A program made the translations under genes and the position numbers. A stretch of DNA of 64,000 bases from Pinus tabuliformis (Eukaryota > Streptophyta > Pinopsida > Pinales > Pinaceae): the NCBI GenBank assembly GCA_031772625.1, contig CM062812.1, forward strand, positions 733,248,300 to 733,312,299. Reading direction: 5' to 3'. The notes below the pieces were generated by a model. That model ran no database searches. It saw nothing but the letters and a program-made list of their open reading frames with translations, and was not told the origin of the DNA. Positions 21,801 to 33,473 of this stretch are shown piece by piece. Position 1 is the stretch's first letter. Each line of letters starts with the position of its first letter.

Positions 21801-22383
21801 GGAAACAACAAAGAAAAAGAAACCCATATTACATTAGCAACAAGAGGCTCAGTACATTGTAATGAAACTAGAAGAGGATTTCTTGACCTTGGCACTGTCA
21901 TGACAGAACTTGTATTCGGGCCTGCATTTTTCTCTTAGTATAGGATAAAACACCTCTTCGGTTCCCTAGAATTTTGCTACAATCCAAAAATAGTAATGGG
22001 TGTGGGGGTCACATTAAAAGGATCAACACCATAGTGGTGAAATAATATTCATCCTAACTTAATAAATGTGTAGAACTTAGGTTATAACCCCTGCGTTCCA
22101 TTCAACCATGCACTTAAGTATATATGTTTTAAAACCCTTAGTAGGTAGAGTTGGTAGGAAGGGGTGTGGGGGTATTCCAAATTCATATAAATCAATAACG
22201 AGGGGGTTGATAAATGGATTACTTATAAGTTAAGGTGGCGTGAGATGTATACTTGCATTTGGTAGGTGAGTGGAAAACATAGAGGAATCGAGTAGGGTGT
22301 ATATTCCATTAGGTTAATACATGATTTTAGAGGAAGAAAGTAGTTTGGAAAAAGAAAATTTCAAAGGATTGAGGTATGTTAAA
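18880..22383 (+). repeat. 3' LTR of the old chromovirus, 3504 bp
   Basis: It starts TGTAATATCCC, a common start for Gypsy LTRs, and ends in a degraded TGTTAAA where the 5' copy has TGTTACA. Its last 1.5 kb match 1-317 plus 6986-8141. At about 21200 it carries the undisturbed site where the Sirevirus-like element inserted in the other LTR. It contains short tandem repeats (20000-20330) and no convincing gene. Confidence 0.8.
20000..20330 (+). repeat. Tandem repeats within the 3504-bp LTR
   Basis: A diverged unit of about 110-120 bp with landmarks GTATTAATTGGCATA and TGTGCATAAA repeats three to four times. A perfect-looking local duplication of about 47 bp (20113-20159 and 20160-20206) is more recent. 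Confidence 0.55.
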
Positions 22384-25300
22384 AATTGATACAAAGGAGG
22401 AATCAGAGCAACATCCCCAAAAATCATTTTTTATTTTGACCAGTAAGGTGGACCAAGCTTTTAAGAATAATTATTTTCTAGATTGAAACAACATGGGAAA
22501 TTAGATTCCTTCCAATTTTTCACGAAGGACATATGTTGCGTAATGAGATTGATGTAAATTTAATATTTAGTGTTAGTATGGCGTTTGTGTGATTCCAAGA
22601 ATGGGTTGAAAAGGAGAATCCATTTCTTGTCTAATGAGAAAGATGAAGAAAGGAAGGCATTCAAGGGTGCACAAGATCATGAAATGAGAACCATACTGTA
22701 AAGTGCAGGGAATGGGCATCATATACATTGAAAATATATTGAAGGTTGCGATGCACACAGGAAATAAGTACAAAGTTTTGTGAAGTGTTACATAAAAGTC
22801 ATAGATTACTACTTATGATCCACTGTTGGAAGCATTGTATAAGATATTCTAAAGAAAATATGTCAACGCTAGTAATTTTGGACGGCCTCATGCGAAAATG
22901 ATATGGATACATAACATTAAGAAAATGTTGGTGAATGTAATGAGGCCCACCCTTCATTAGAAAACACAAAGATAATCATGTTTAGGACTATGCAACAATC
23001 GGAAATTTGGAGGACCCTGTGTGCTCATTCGAGGTTATTAAAATGACACTAAGGGGACCATTCTGATGATTTGCAATAATTTTTCATTGAAAATGCTACA
23101 TTAAAGGGTATCGTAAAGTGTCCAAAGGTCACAATGAGAATAGTTCCATATATAAAATATAATGAGATATGATGAAGGCACAAAATATGTAAATTTTGTG
23201 TTCCAAGAAAACCAACATTGCAAGAATTAAATATTAGAGCATTGCATACAATGCATCACCAACAATACGAGACTATGCATTACAACGATGTGTTGGAACA
23301 ATAAAATAAGTGGCACATATATCATGTATGCTCACAATCAAGTATAATAAGGGAAAATATAATAGTGGATGTGTTGGAATAATAATGCAACATTGTGTCA
23401 AAACAAAAGGCTAGCACATTAGTATTAACAAAGAGTTAGAACTCCACCAGAGATGTGTATCTTGATCTTCTAATAATAGCACCATGTAATACTATGCGAT
23501 ACTAATGAGTATTTGTGAGCCACAATTACAATATACAATCTCATATTTTGTATCGTTTAGAACTGAAACACATGAATAGGAGCATATTGATGATCCCAAT
23601 ATTATCATTGAGCACAGATCTAGTTTTTGATGATTCATTCCCTCTGCACTAGATTTGCAACATGTTCTACTCCTCTCAGCCTTATCATAAGTTAGAAATG
23701 CCATGAGAATGCATACCCGGACTAGGAATTCAATACCATAAGGGTTGTATATTGTTCAACTATGAAAAGATGTAACCAATGTATGGTGACAAGTGTGAGT
23801 AATACATCAATTGGTCATGGAAAATAATGGAAATAGAATCCCATCACAAGTTCACAAGAAATGACTCTGATGTTAAAGGAATGTGATAGCATTGTGATAA
23901 AAGTAATAAACCATTTGATGTTCCTCTATACAAAACATCTCAAACCATGGTCATATTGATAGTGTGAAGGGAGATACAATGCAATCAAAGACATTAAAAG
24001 TATGACATGTCAAAATTCTAGTTATGTATCAATCATTGCAAGCTAAAAGGAGATCTACACTAGGATATTGTGGATGTCTTGAATAACATGGTGGATCGCA
24101 TGCCATAAAAACATCGAGGTGGTTCTGAGAATGAAGAGTCACTAGAGTGTGATAGCGCATTGGATAAGAGGCCATATAATGCAAATAATACCTTGTTGCG
24201 TTGGATAAATGTGCTGGTACTATGTACACAAAATGCAATAAAGGACAAGGATAATTACCATTGTGCGATGAAGAATATGGAACACTGGTATGAGGAAAAC
24301 TTACATTAGAGACAATAGAGATGATATTTGCTACAATGTCAAGAAACTAAAATATAATGGAGATAAAATCATCTAACATGCTTGAAACTATGCAAATAAT
24401 GCTAGAGAAGGTCTCCAATATCAACTTGTGCCAATGTTAATAAAATCTAGAAAGAGACTGTTAATAATGATTGTGATGTATGAGAAGGCGTAGGGAGGTG
24501 AAAGTATTGTTGAACATCATATAACCGAAGGCTAATGGTAATTTCTAATCAATTGTAAATGATAAAAAAAAAAATTAACCTTAAAGGAAATCACACACCC
24601 TACAACATAACCAAGTAATTCTTGTCAAATACATGTTTGTGAATCTAGTCACGTATAGTATGCATTGTAATTCCTTTCAACGTCTTTTACACTAATTATC
24701 TGCATCATTAAATTGAGATATAGTTACGTAGGAAATGTATGATATGGTATCCTAATAATGGGTTGTGTGATTTCAGGTGTGAATCAACTACATGTCATTT
24801 ATATATGAGTGCTTCATGAATGCATTGTAGCTACTAGAGAGCCAACCTAGTGCCAAGGTGACCCCTGGGCATAGCAAAGCAATCCCTAAGATGATACATG
24901 ACAATCACGTGAATTTCCAATTATAATTTTCTAAATATATTATTTTTCATAAATGAAAAAATATTAAAATTATGGAAATGGACAAAAGAGAATGCCAAAT
25001 CTCACATGAAAATCTAAGAGTCATGGTGAAAATATAAGTGTCTTAGGGTACCTCAAGAGCCAATCTGAAGTTGAAAGGTCATGATGGAATCCAAAAGTCA
25101 TAAGATAAGGTGAAAGGTCACCCTCCTCATTTTTGTAAATATAACATTATGCCTCAAGAAATAAGACTTTTAGCACCTAAGTTAGGCTAGTTATAAGATT
25201 GTTATCTGGTGCTTGAGGAGATGAAAGAACTTGCTTTTCATAGCCTATAGGTGGAGGTATTGTGAGTCTACTGCTATGTTATGAAGATGATATGAACTAA

Positions 25301-26269
25301 TTTTGTCCCACTATTACATTTTTACGATCTTATTAGACATGTATTTGAATGGACAATAATATTAATGTGAAGATTTTTTTTCATGCATGCATTCTTGTGC
25401 ATTCCTCTATTTTTATATTGGTTATCCAATATTTCAATTATGTATGCATGTGGTTTACACATAGGTTTCATGTTTATGAACTAATTCGTTTTCATGCAAC
25501 TTGTGTGTTTAGTTTGAAGCTTTGGTCTTAACTCAATGTTAATGTTAATTGTTGATTATTAACTAATTTGTTGTTGATTGCTAACACTTTCCCTTTATGT
25601 ATGTCTTAGTTAGTTTCCATTATCTCACACTGCCTTAAGGCATGTTGTCAATCATGATGTTGTTGTTTTGTTTCTATATTATGTTTCTCGAGATATCAAT
25701 GGAGAGTTGGTCTTGTCCTCAATCTTCTAACACATTACACTTGGTCTCACACTATCCTCTATATTTGATATCCAAGAGAATAACATACTCTAATGGTAAC
25801 TGGGTTAGTATCCGGATGGGGCTCCTATCCCAAATGGTGTGAGGTCTAATTTGGAATTCATAGTAGGGATACCCCCTTAGCTTTGATGGATTATCGAGTA
25901 TCATCAATAATAGTTGATCTAGTAGATGAAATGGCCTTTTTTTGAGAATTTTTTCATGCTTAATGTTTCCCAAAATCTAGTAGATAATTTGAAAAAATTA
26001 GAGGTTTAAGTTCTTTAACTCTCAATATTTATATGCCTCAATATTTTTTTGGGTGTTGTATCCATTTATACATTAAAAAATTTATTTTAAACAAAAAAGG
26101 ATACCACAATCTTGCTCAAAATTGTATTACTAGATTCTAGCAAAAAAATTCATTTTATCTATTAGTTAAATTTTTTTTTTAAAGTATAAAAGATATTGTG
26201 AAGATGATGTTGTTTCTTTTTGGTTTTCTTGTTATCTACATGAATAAAAAATTAGGCTTGTCTTTTACT
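22384..26269. other. AT-rich intergenic DNA, nothing recognised
   Basis: No open frame longer than about 75 codons looks protein-like on either strand, and I find no LTR ends, transposase or RT motifs. It may be old, unrecognisable repeat. Confidence 0.5.
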
Positions 26270-26435
26270 CACGTGACACGGGGTCAATTCCACCCACTAT
26301 CAATATAGCCTCTGAGTTCCTACATATGCCCCTTCTGCAGGTAGAGGTGAATTAGGGGGATTTGAAACTTAAGCCTCCTCTAACATAACGCTTCATATTT
26401 ACAACCTTCACCAATTGAGCTTCCCCTCGGGGACT
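26270..26435 (-). repeat. tRNA-derived SINE-like remnant
   Basis: On the minus strand, GGGGAAGCTCAATTGGTGA resembles a pol III A box and AGTTTCAAATCCCC a B box, about 45 bases apart. A further TTGACCCCGTGTCACG segment follows, as in plant SINEs. It does not fold as a functional tRNA with an intact acceptor stem. I found no clear target duplication. Confidence 0.4.
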
Positions 26436-27062
26436 GATTTTGTTGATTATTATTATTATATATTAATAATATTTTTTTTTGCAATCGTGATGGGAAGATT
26501 CTATTAATTCAATATCCACACCTTGATCAGACCCTATATAGTAAGTGAATACAATGAAAATCATTTGAGGCTAGCTATACCTATAACCTCATAATTATAT
26601 TTATTTGCAATATCTATTAGCCACCTTTCTGTCCTAAAGGACACAAGACCTTTGGAGGTGTAATTTCTCCAGAAGACCTATAGACACAAATGAAATTTGA
26701 CTTTACTTATTCATTTTCAACACTTGAAAGAAGGTAATAGTAGAGACCGGTAGTTTTAAATTTCTAATTTGATCAATAATGCTTCATAACTTGCAATCCA
26801 TGGTATTATTTAAATATTCAAATATTAACCCTATTTATAATATTATATGTGACCATTCTACTGAAAAAGTGCTACATATATAATGTAGGTGAATGTTATA
26901 GAAATAACGTACTATTAAAATTATGAACTTTTTGGCAAATATCATTCGTTTAATCATATATATGTAAAAAGAAATGACTTTTTAACCAAATGAGTGAATA
27001 TTGTATTTCACAAAATGTCCAAAAAAATTCTAATTGGCAAAATTTCACCCCTTAAAATTTTC

Positions 27063-27064
<2 letters not shown>
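26436..27064. other. AT-rich intergenic DNA
   Basis: I see no gene, LTR or transposon ends. The stretch is low complexity in places (TAT runs near 26445-26475). Confidence 0.5.

Positions 27065-27099
<35 letters not shown>
27065..27099. repeat. (TA)n microsatellite
   Basis: About 17 uninterrupted TA dinucleotides, followed by GATATAGATA. Confidence 0.95.
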
Positions 27100-27101
<2 letters not shown>

Positions 27102-27106
27102 TATAG

Positions 27107-27180
27107 ATAAGCACCCTCGAGGGATTTGAACAAATGACCTATCTCAAGGAATGCCTTAACAATACACCCATTCACCGTCA
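27107..27180 (-). repeat. tRNA-like SINE fragment
   Basis: On the minus strand a B-box-like TTGTTCAAATCCCTCG ends the stretch, and a weak A box (GGGTGTATTGTTAAGGC) lies upstream at tRNA-like distance. This is a remnant and is not called as a tRNA gene. Confidence 0.35.
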
Positions 27181-27245
27181 ATCCAAAACCCCGTGGGCAA
27201 AATTTTCCCCATTATAATCAACAAACAAAACATTAAAAAAAATTA

Positions 27246-27753
27246 GAAGTTCTAAAATGGGCCTCCTAAGGAATATTATAAAATAATAGTGGAAATAATA
27301 AAATAATATTATATTATATCATCAAGTTTTAGAAGGAAAAGAGAGAAACTACCTTTTCAACTCATATTTTCAACTTATGTTCCTACGATTTTACTCAATT
27401 TTTGAGTGAGAGCACTTGTTGAATGCATAATTTAATTCCTCATCTAAGGAGTACCTACATTGCATATTTTCAATGGACCTTGCTACAAAAAAAATGAGAA
27501 ATACATGAAAATTCATGTTTGCAATCATGTTTTCCATGTAATTTTTATTTTTCATGTTGCAAGCTCCATCAAAAGTATGCAGCATGAGTACTACTTCTTG
27601 GATGAGGAATTTGAAATTTCACATTCAACAAGTGGTTCAGTTCAAAATTTGAGTAAAATTGATGGGATATGAGTTGATAATATGAGTTGAAAACTAGTTT
27701 TTATTCTTTTATTATTTATATTCTTTTACATATTTTTGACCTCAAAATTTCTC
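27246..27753. mobile_element. Foldback MITE, copy 2
   Basis: The left end is GAAGTTCTAAAATGGGCCTCCTAAGG and the right end is the complement of GAGAAATTTTGAGG, quoted here in part. TA flanks both ends (27244-27245, 27754-27755). The core arms (about 27350-27530 and 27535-27705) pair with each other and match copy 1 in reverse orientation. It is about 508 bp. The short open frames in its arms are by-products of the palindrome. Confidence 0.7.
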
Positions 27754-27756
27754 TAA

Positions 27757-28680
27757 TAATACATGAACAAGGTGAAAGATAACAAGTTACAAACTTCATA
27801 ACACCTCCATATCTTGGATGTTCTTTTCTTTGGGAGTAAGGAATCCTTATAGTAATGCACATTCATTTTCTGCATTATTTGTTCAATTATCTAACCGATA
27901 ACTATACTCAAATTGAAATATTCTATCAAAATTGAGAATAACCCCTGTCCCAAAATTAATTACTCAAATATAATAATTAAATTAAACATTTTCCAAAACA
28001 TCATTTTTATATTTTGTAAATGAAAATGTCAACATTATTATGCATTTGATAAAAACGTTGTATGAATAATTAAACGCGAAAATTGATGAAGTAACATCTA
28101 TATTAGTAATTTAAAAATAATATTAAATAGTTAATTCGAAATGGATAAAGTCTTTGCAAAATTTTGATCTAAATTTTTTGTTATTTCAATATTATTTTAA
28201 ATGATAAAAAAAATTGTAAATTCTAATGTATTGAATAAAAACAAAATTATTAATATCTAAAATAAATATTTTATTCTTCAAAAACAAAATCAAAGTAGTA
28301 TTTATTTAAGAATCAAACTATACAAGGTTGAATCTAAGAAATGCAATTTTGTTTACTCACTTAAAAATATTTGTAAAACCAAATTTTAATCATTTCGCCC
28401 TTTTTTTCAAATTTTTTTTACATAAAATAATATTCATTAAATAGTTATATATATATAGTTGATAAATGTTTCTATGGTGAAGTAGATAACCGAATTTTAA
28501 TTATAATTGGATTGTCAATAATTATTAGGATAATTATATAAATTAAAGATATAATTTATTTAATTGATAAAATGGTTGTGGTTGAAAATCTAATTTGTAG
28601 GAAGATTATTATATTTTATTGTTTAAATTATAATATTTTTGAATATATAAATAGACTAGGCACTCTCAAAATCCGTGAAA
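27757..28680. other. Very AT-rich intergenic DNA
   Basis: No coding potential or repeat ends are recognised. Poly-A and poly-T tracts are frequent. Confidence 0.5.
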
Positions 28681-29314
28681 GATTCAATACACTTACTTTA
28701 TAAAACATTTCAGTTGGCTAAAATAAAAAATAAATCATAAGAATTAACTAAATTAGAACATTATTAAAAGTAATAATAATAATTAATAAGAAGAAGAATC
28801 AATACATAAGTTAAATATAGATTTTAAGAAAGCATATAACATTATTCTTAAAGATAGAGATTTAGCCCTACTTGGTCATGGATATTTTTAATATGTAAAT
28901 ATGACTTCTTACAATACCATCGACCTAAACCATAACTCCTTTCTTATGGCATTTATTCATATGACATTTTTTTTAAGTAATGCCAATAGACGTGAATCCT
29001 TAATAGGCATCAACACACTTACTTCATAATACATTCTAGTTTGCTAAAATATAAAAGAAATCATAAGAATTAACTAAATTATAACTTTATTTAAACTAAT
29101 AATAATAAGAATAATTAATACATAAGTTAAATAGATTTTAAGAAAACATATAACAACATTCTTAACCATAGAGATTAAGCCCCACTTGATCTTAGAGATT
29201 TTAATATATAAATATGCTTTGTTACAATACTATGGACCTCTACCATCTCTTGCTAATGCCACGTGACAAAAAGATCATAACTCATTTCATATAACATTTA
29301 TTCATAAGGCATTT
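28681..29314 (+). repeat. Tandem duplication of about 330 bp
   Basis: Bases 28681-28972 and about 29012-29314 align over most of their length. Shared stretches include AATCATAAGAATTAACTAAA and the ACATAAGTTAAATA region, with several indels. The second copy runs into a member of the dispersed repeat family (29217-29400). Confidence 0.65.
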
Positions 29315-29400
29315 TGCAATTAATTTACAAAAAAATATTTTGGAAATAAATCTCAACATTTTATTTGTGTATACTATTTTATGGAGGTTAAATCCCCACC
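29217..29400 (+). repeat. Dispersed AT-rich repeat family, member 1
   Basis: It begins CTTTGTTACAATACTATGG, passes CTTGCTAATGCCACGTG and ends GGAGGTTAAATCCCCACCA. The same landmarks in the same order occur on the minus strand at 42482-42760, 51005-51275 and 54535-54955, and partly at 28899-28980. Confidence 0.55.
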
Positions 29401-29406
29401 ACACAC

Positions 29407-29506
29407 CTGATAATTATTGATAATTAAATTACAATTCTAGAAGTATTATAAGTGTAAAACTGATAATTATTGATAATTAAATTACAAATCTATAAGTATT
29501 ATAAGT
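29407..29506 (+). repeat. Two tandem copies of a 53-bp unit
   Basis: CTGATAATTATTGATAATTA begins at 29407 and again at 29460, and the two copies are nearly identical. Confidence 0.8.
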
Positions 29507-30429
29507 TTCTACCCAGGAAGGACTACAACAATCAATTGTAATTTGAATGCTATTAGATTAGCATTGTCTTATCAAAAATTTAATGTTAGAATTTATAAAA
29601 ACATAACATTTTTATTATAATTAAAGAAATTAATTTGTAAATACTTGATTGAAAAAAAAATTGATGTCTTACTTTATCTTTAAGGCCATACCTCCTAGCC
29701 TCACTCATAACTGATAAATTCTACTAACTCTAAGAAGTCGCTAGTATTAGCGGTCATCACACTACCGACTATTAACAAAGGTTTCATTTGGCATAATATA
29801 AATTAACTTGTAACTTTTTGGGTATACATTTCTATCTGAATTTAAGTAATCATGAACAATGGAGGGTAATGTTAGCTCTGCTACATGCATGGACATTTCA
29901 AGAGTCGGATGCAGGCCTAGCCGTGTTGCTACTGTAAGAAGAAAATCCATATCGGCCATCCTCCTCATTCCTCTCACTCCGCTCACACTCTCATAGCCCC
30001 CTGCCATCTCTGATTCTCCTCCAAAACTCAGCATACGCCCCTATTTCCTCAAGCCCCGAAACGCTAAGTCCAAAGTCACATGGCACCTCCACCTGACTGC
30101 ACGCCTACTCCAACTGTTCCTCACCGTATAACCCGCATCGTTCGATCTAGTCCTTCAATGATCTAACAGCCTCTGGTGCTTTCCCAGCTTGATTAACACG
30201 TTTACACCTTCCACCGTCCGATCATTCCTGCCGGGTGATCTAACGTTATCTGCTCCTCCCTCGCCCATAAGCTGCATGCGCATTAACTCACGGGAAAGCG
30301 ATTTTCCACCTGGTCCCATCTGCCACGCGTCGCATGAAGACTCGTATCACGAGCCCACATACAAACACTGCCCAAACCCCGTAAGCGATGCGATACATAC
30401 CACTTACTGCCCATTGTACTGTCCCCGCC

Positions 30430-30660
30430 CGTTATCGCCCGTGCTACTCTTCTTCCCGATAGTCGTCGGATCTGTCCGCCCGTGATCCAATGGCTCACGA
30501 TCGTCCGATCCCGTTTCCGCCCAATGCCTCTTGTAAACCGATCTTCGGCGTCCATCTGCAAGATCCGATGGCTCATAATCACTCCACCTCGCTTCCTCCC
30601 AATATCTCCCGCTGATAGATCTTCGCCATCCATCCATGTGATCCAACGGCGAACATTTAT
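30430..30660 (+). repeat. Three 78-bp tandem units in U3 with a GATCCRAYGGC motif
   Basis: The motif begins at 30484, 30562 and 30640, exactly 78 bases apart, each with ...CCCAAT... and AGATC-like sequences between. The 3' LTR keeps the spacing (38499, 38577, 38655). The units lie about 400-550 bp upstream of the TATA box. Confidence 0.7.
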
Positions 30661-31027
30661 TCCTTGCCTTCCATTCATTCCCCATGTAGTTTTCATGTCT
30701 TTGGCCTGTCCCGTGCATTTGATGGAAGAAGGCGGCCGGCATTCAACACTCTGCGCAGTTAATCCTCAACCTCTGCATTTAAAAGCAGTATGGCCGAAGG
30801 ATGAGAAGGACATGCCTTGAGCAGATTATGACATTTATTAGTTATGGAACTTCTTCAATATAACACTTCACATACTCGAGGAGTACAACAGAGTACCAGA
30901 GAATGTCAAATTCATTCATTGAAGCAGCAGGTTGTAGCAAAGGCCCATTTTAGATAGTTAATGTGGTTGGTGGTCCATTATGAACCCTCCACGAATAGAA
31001 TAGCAGAGAATTTTTGTTATCAACCTC

Positions 31028-31035
31028 TATATATA
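31028..31035 (+). promoter_or_regulatory. TATA box of the Tat-like LTR
   Basis: TATATATA lies in CCTCTATATATACCC. The 3' LTR has the equivalent at 39043-39050. Confidence 0.6.
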
Positions 31036-31665
31036 CCCAAAAAATAGATGTAGTCAGGGTTGATGGTTGTTGTTTTGATGTAAGGTTCAACTTCTGTAGA
31101 CTATAACTACTGTGATACTTGCAGCGTCTAGTCTTCATTTTCAGCTAATACAAGCTTCGTTTGCTGTTAATTGCTCACTTTCCATTTCTGCTCTATTCTA
31201 GGTTGTGCCTGTTATGCATTTTTTCATGTGCTCTTGATTTTTAGCATTAGAGGGGCTGTCATCCCACCTCTGTGTTGAAGTCCAGTATGTATCATTGAAT
31301 GTGTTATGCAGGTTTCTGTTTGCTTAATGCCAGAGAGTTTTTATCCTGTCTGTACATTAGGAAATAGATTTGCAGACCTCTTTACTAGTTGGAGCCGGCC
31401 ATCACATGGTCTTGTGCATCTGCTGGTGTGGTCAGTATTCTCCATGTTCACCTAATCCTCAAACTGTGAGTAATTGGTAGTCTAAAGCCTTGTAGCCTGG
31501 GGGTGTTTACCCATGTCTGGAGTTAAGCATAGTAGAAGTAGTTATCCGGATTGAATATGCATCATTCCTTCCATTCATCCATTTCCAACATTTTGTTGAG
31601 TTTGTAATGTTCCCGAGCATCTCTGAGATACAACCTAGGAGAGTTTCTTGGGGTGATAACATTAA

Positions 31666-31684
31666 TTGGCGTCGTTTTCGGGGA
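31666..31684 (+). promoter_or_regulatory. Primer-binding site of the Tat-like element
   Basis: TTGGCGTCGTTTTCGGGGA starts four bases after the LTR end and has the form typical of Athila/Tat Gypsy elements (TTGGCGCCGTTGCCGGGGA-like). Confidence 0.75.
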
Positions 31685-31978
31685 GAGGAGATTGAAGCTC
31701 AGCTTCCCTGGGAGACGACACAGTTCCAGATTTTGATGATAGATAAGGTCTGGGCACATTTTTGGTGGTAATCATCTATCTGGCGACTCCACTGGAGGAA
31801 GACCAACCTTTGGCGACTCCACATCGTAGTCCTGGCTCAGTTCGTGAGACACATTCAAAGAAATCCTCAGGAATCACTAGCTGTTCCAGTGCCTGACCCT
31901 GAGAAGATTGTTAAACCAAAGAAAACATCACAGAAAGGAGCATCAGGATCAGGTTAGCCTAAGAAAACTTATGCATCT

Positions 31979-33270
31979 ATGAAAGATAAGGTTATAGCTG
32001 AGGATATACTATTTGAAGATTTAGAGCTCAGCACTATGAGTAAAGAAATTCTTTTAGAGATTAATAGAGCTCCTTGTTTAGTTAGTTCCCCTTTGGATCT
32101 AAGTCCAAAGAAGGTCTCCCATACAGTCCATCAATTTCCTTCATTTCTGTCATCTATTTCATCACTTCCTACCATTCAATCTTCCAGTATCCTTCCACAT
32201 ACCCTAGTCATGGCAAGACAACAAGCACCTATGAAGATGGAAAGGATTATTGCTGCTAGGTATGGACCCCTGGTCCTGCCTATTCCTTTGAATGCCATGC
32301 CTACAGGAGAATATCAAAAATATATGCCTAAATTCACTGGTGCAGAGGGAGTAACTACTGAAGAACACCTTGAGTCTTTTTATAGCTATGCTGATAACTT
32401 AGATATCAGTGAAGATGATGTATGGATGCGAGTTTTTGTCCAGAGCCTTGATGGTGAGGCTAAGAAGTGGTTCAGAGAACTAGCCCCTAGATCTATTATT
32501 GATATTGAAGCCTTAGATGATGCATTTTTGAAGCACTGGGGAGATAGAAAAGACTTGCTATATTACCATACTGAGTTTGGTAACCTGAAGAGAGAAAATG
32601 GGGAACCATTGTCTGATTTTAATAAAAGATTTAACCGTATGTATAGTAAAATACCAGCTAAGGTAAAGCCTACCCCCACTTCTACCAAACTCAACTATGC
32701 CAATGCTTTTGACTCTTATTTCTGCCCGTTATTGAGAGAAAGAAGATGTGATACTCTAGCGGATATGCGAGATGCAGCCCTAGAAGTAGAATCTAATATT
32801 ATGGCTGCAGAAAAGCTCAAAACACATGCTGATAGAAGGAGACAGAAAGGTGAGGCTTCTTCTTCCTCTGCTTCATCCTCAGAACCCAAATTTGATAAAA
32901 TGACTAGAATGATAGATTCATTGGCTACTAAGATATCTAAGCTGGAGGCTGAGCAGAACTCAGGAAAGACAAGGCAGTAGAAAACATTTGCTCCAAGAAG
33001 CCCCAATCCTTTCAGAAGAGAAAGTGAGCAATTACAAATCATTCAGAGGGGTGAAGAACCAAAAGAAGAACAAAAATTTAAAGCTCCTTTCCAAAATGTA
33101 GTCATGGAGGAGGAACAGTTTGAATATGAGGATGAAATTCACTGCATGGAAGATAAAGGCAGTGCTCCATTTTTGACATTGGCTGCATATGAAGAATCAT
33201 TTGCTACACGAACAAGACAGTCAGGAGTGGGACAGAGAAGCTATTCTACAAACTGAGGAGCTGCGGAGAT
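31979..33270 (+). pseudogene. Gag of the Tat-like element, broken by a stop
   Basis: From ATG 31979 a frame runs 333 codons to TAG 32978-32980, and homologous sequence continues beyond. Residues about 110-260 resemble a plant Gypsy capsid: MPKFTGAEGV, WFRELAPRSI and FNKRFNRMY mark the usual conserved stretches. A serine-rich, charged tail follows. I see no zinc knuckle. Sequence upstream of 31979 is also open except for a TAG shortly before the ATG, so the original protein may have started earlier. Confidence 0.75.
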
Positions 33271-33473
33271 ATAATCTGAGGTGAAATGTAAAAAATGTCA
33301 AGGAGAGTCCTGCCCAAAGAGCTATTTTCCAAACAGAGTCACAGAATATCAGACAGAGAAGACCAGAAGCTAATCCAGTCATCCTTAAAGCACTAGTTCA
33401 AGAGGTAAAAGGTTCTGACAAGCTACCTTCCTCCTCTAGCTTAGAGTCAGAAGTCTAGAAGTTAAAAATATAT

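Larger units (their letters stand above)
1..22383 (+). mobile_element. Old chromovirus-like Ty3/Gypsy element, 5' end outside window
   Basis: The element is defined by paired LTRs. Window bases 1-317 plus 6986-8141 match 20876-22383 throughout, with about 15% mismatch by eye and several indels. The first copy is followed by a Met-tRNA primer-binding site (8144-8155). The second copy is preceded by a purine tract ending at 18879. Between them lies a broken gag-pol (14314-18830) in the order protease, reverse transcriptase, RNase H, integrase, with a chromovirus-type C-terminus. Three later insertions interrupt it: a Sirevirus-like element, a MITE, and a non-autonomous element inside that MITE. 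Many stops and frameshifts make it inactive. The target duplication cannot be checked because the left end is missing. A Tekay-like chromovirus is my best guess. Confidence 0.85.
29870..31661 (+). repeat. 5' LTR of the Tat-like element
   Basis: This 1792-bp LTR starts TGTTAGCTCTGC and ends GATAACA. Its first 900 bases are markedly GC- and CpG-rich compared with the surroundings, with a 78-bp tandem repeat (about 30430-30660). A TATA box lies at 31028-31035. Open frames on both strands in the GC-rich part are by-products of low stop frequency. Confidence 0.9.

Noticed and set aside
1..22383. Matching blocks 1-317/6986-8141 and 20876-22383 read as a segmental duplication
   Set aside because: The first block ends two bases before a Met-tRNA primer site and the second belongs to a unit beginning directly after a purine tract, with gag-pol between. 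They are LTRs.
22384..26269. Small frames of 60-75 codons such as 24029-24248 and 25752-25973
   Set aside because: Their length is expected by chance in this composition, and no motif, splice pattern or repeated occurrence supports them.
26270..26435. Possible tRNA gene (also 27107-27180 and 54340-54480)
   Set aside because: A- and B-box-like words are present, but acceptor and anticodon stems do not pair, so they are SINE-like remnants.
30189..30820. Overlapping frames of 98-137 codons on both strands (also 38204-38754)
   Set aside because: They lie in the GC-rich U3 of the Tat-like LTR with 78-bp repeats. Low stop frequency explains them, and frames differ between the two LTRs.
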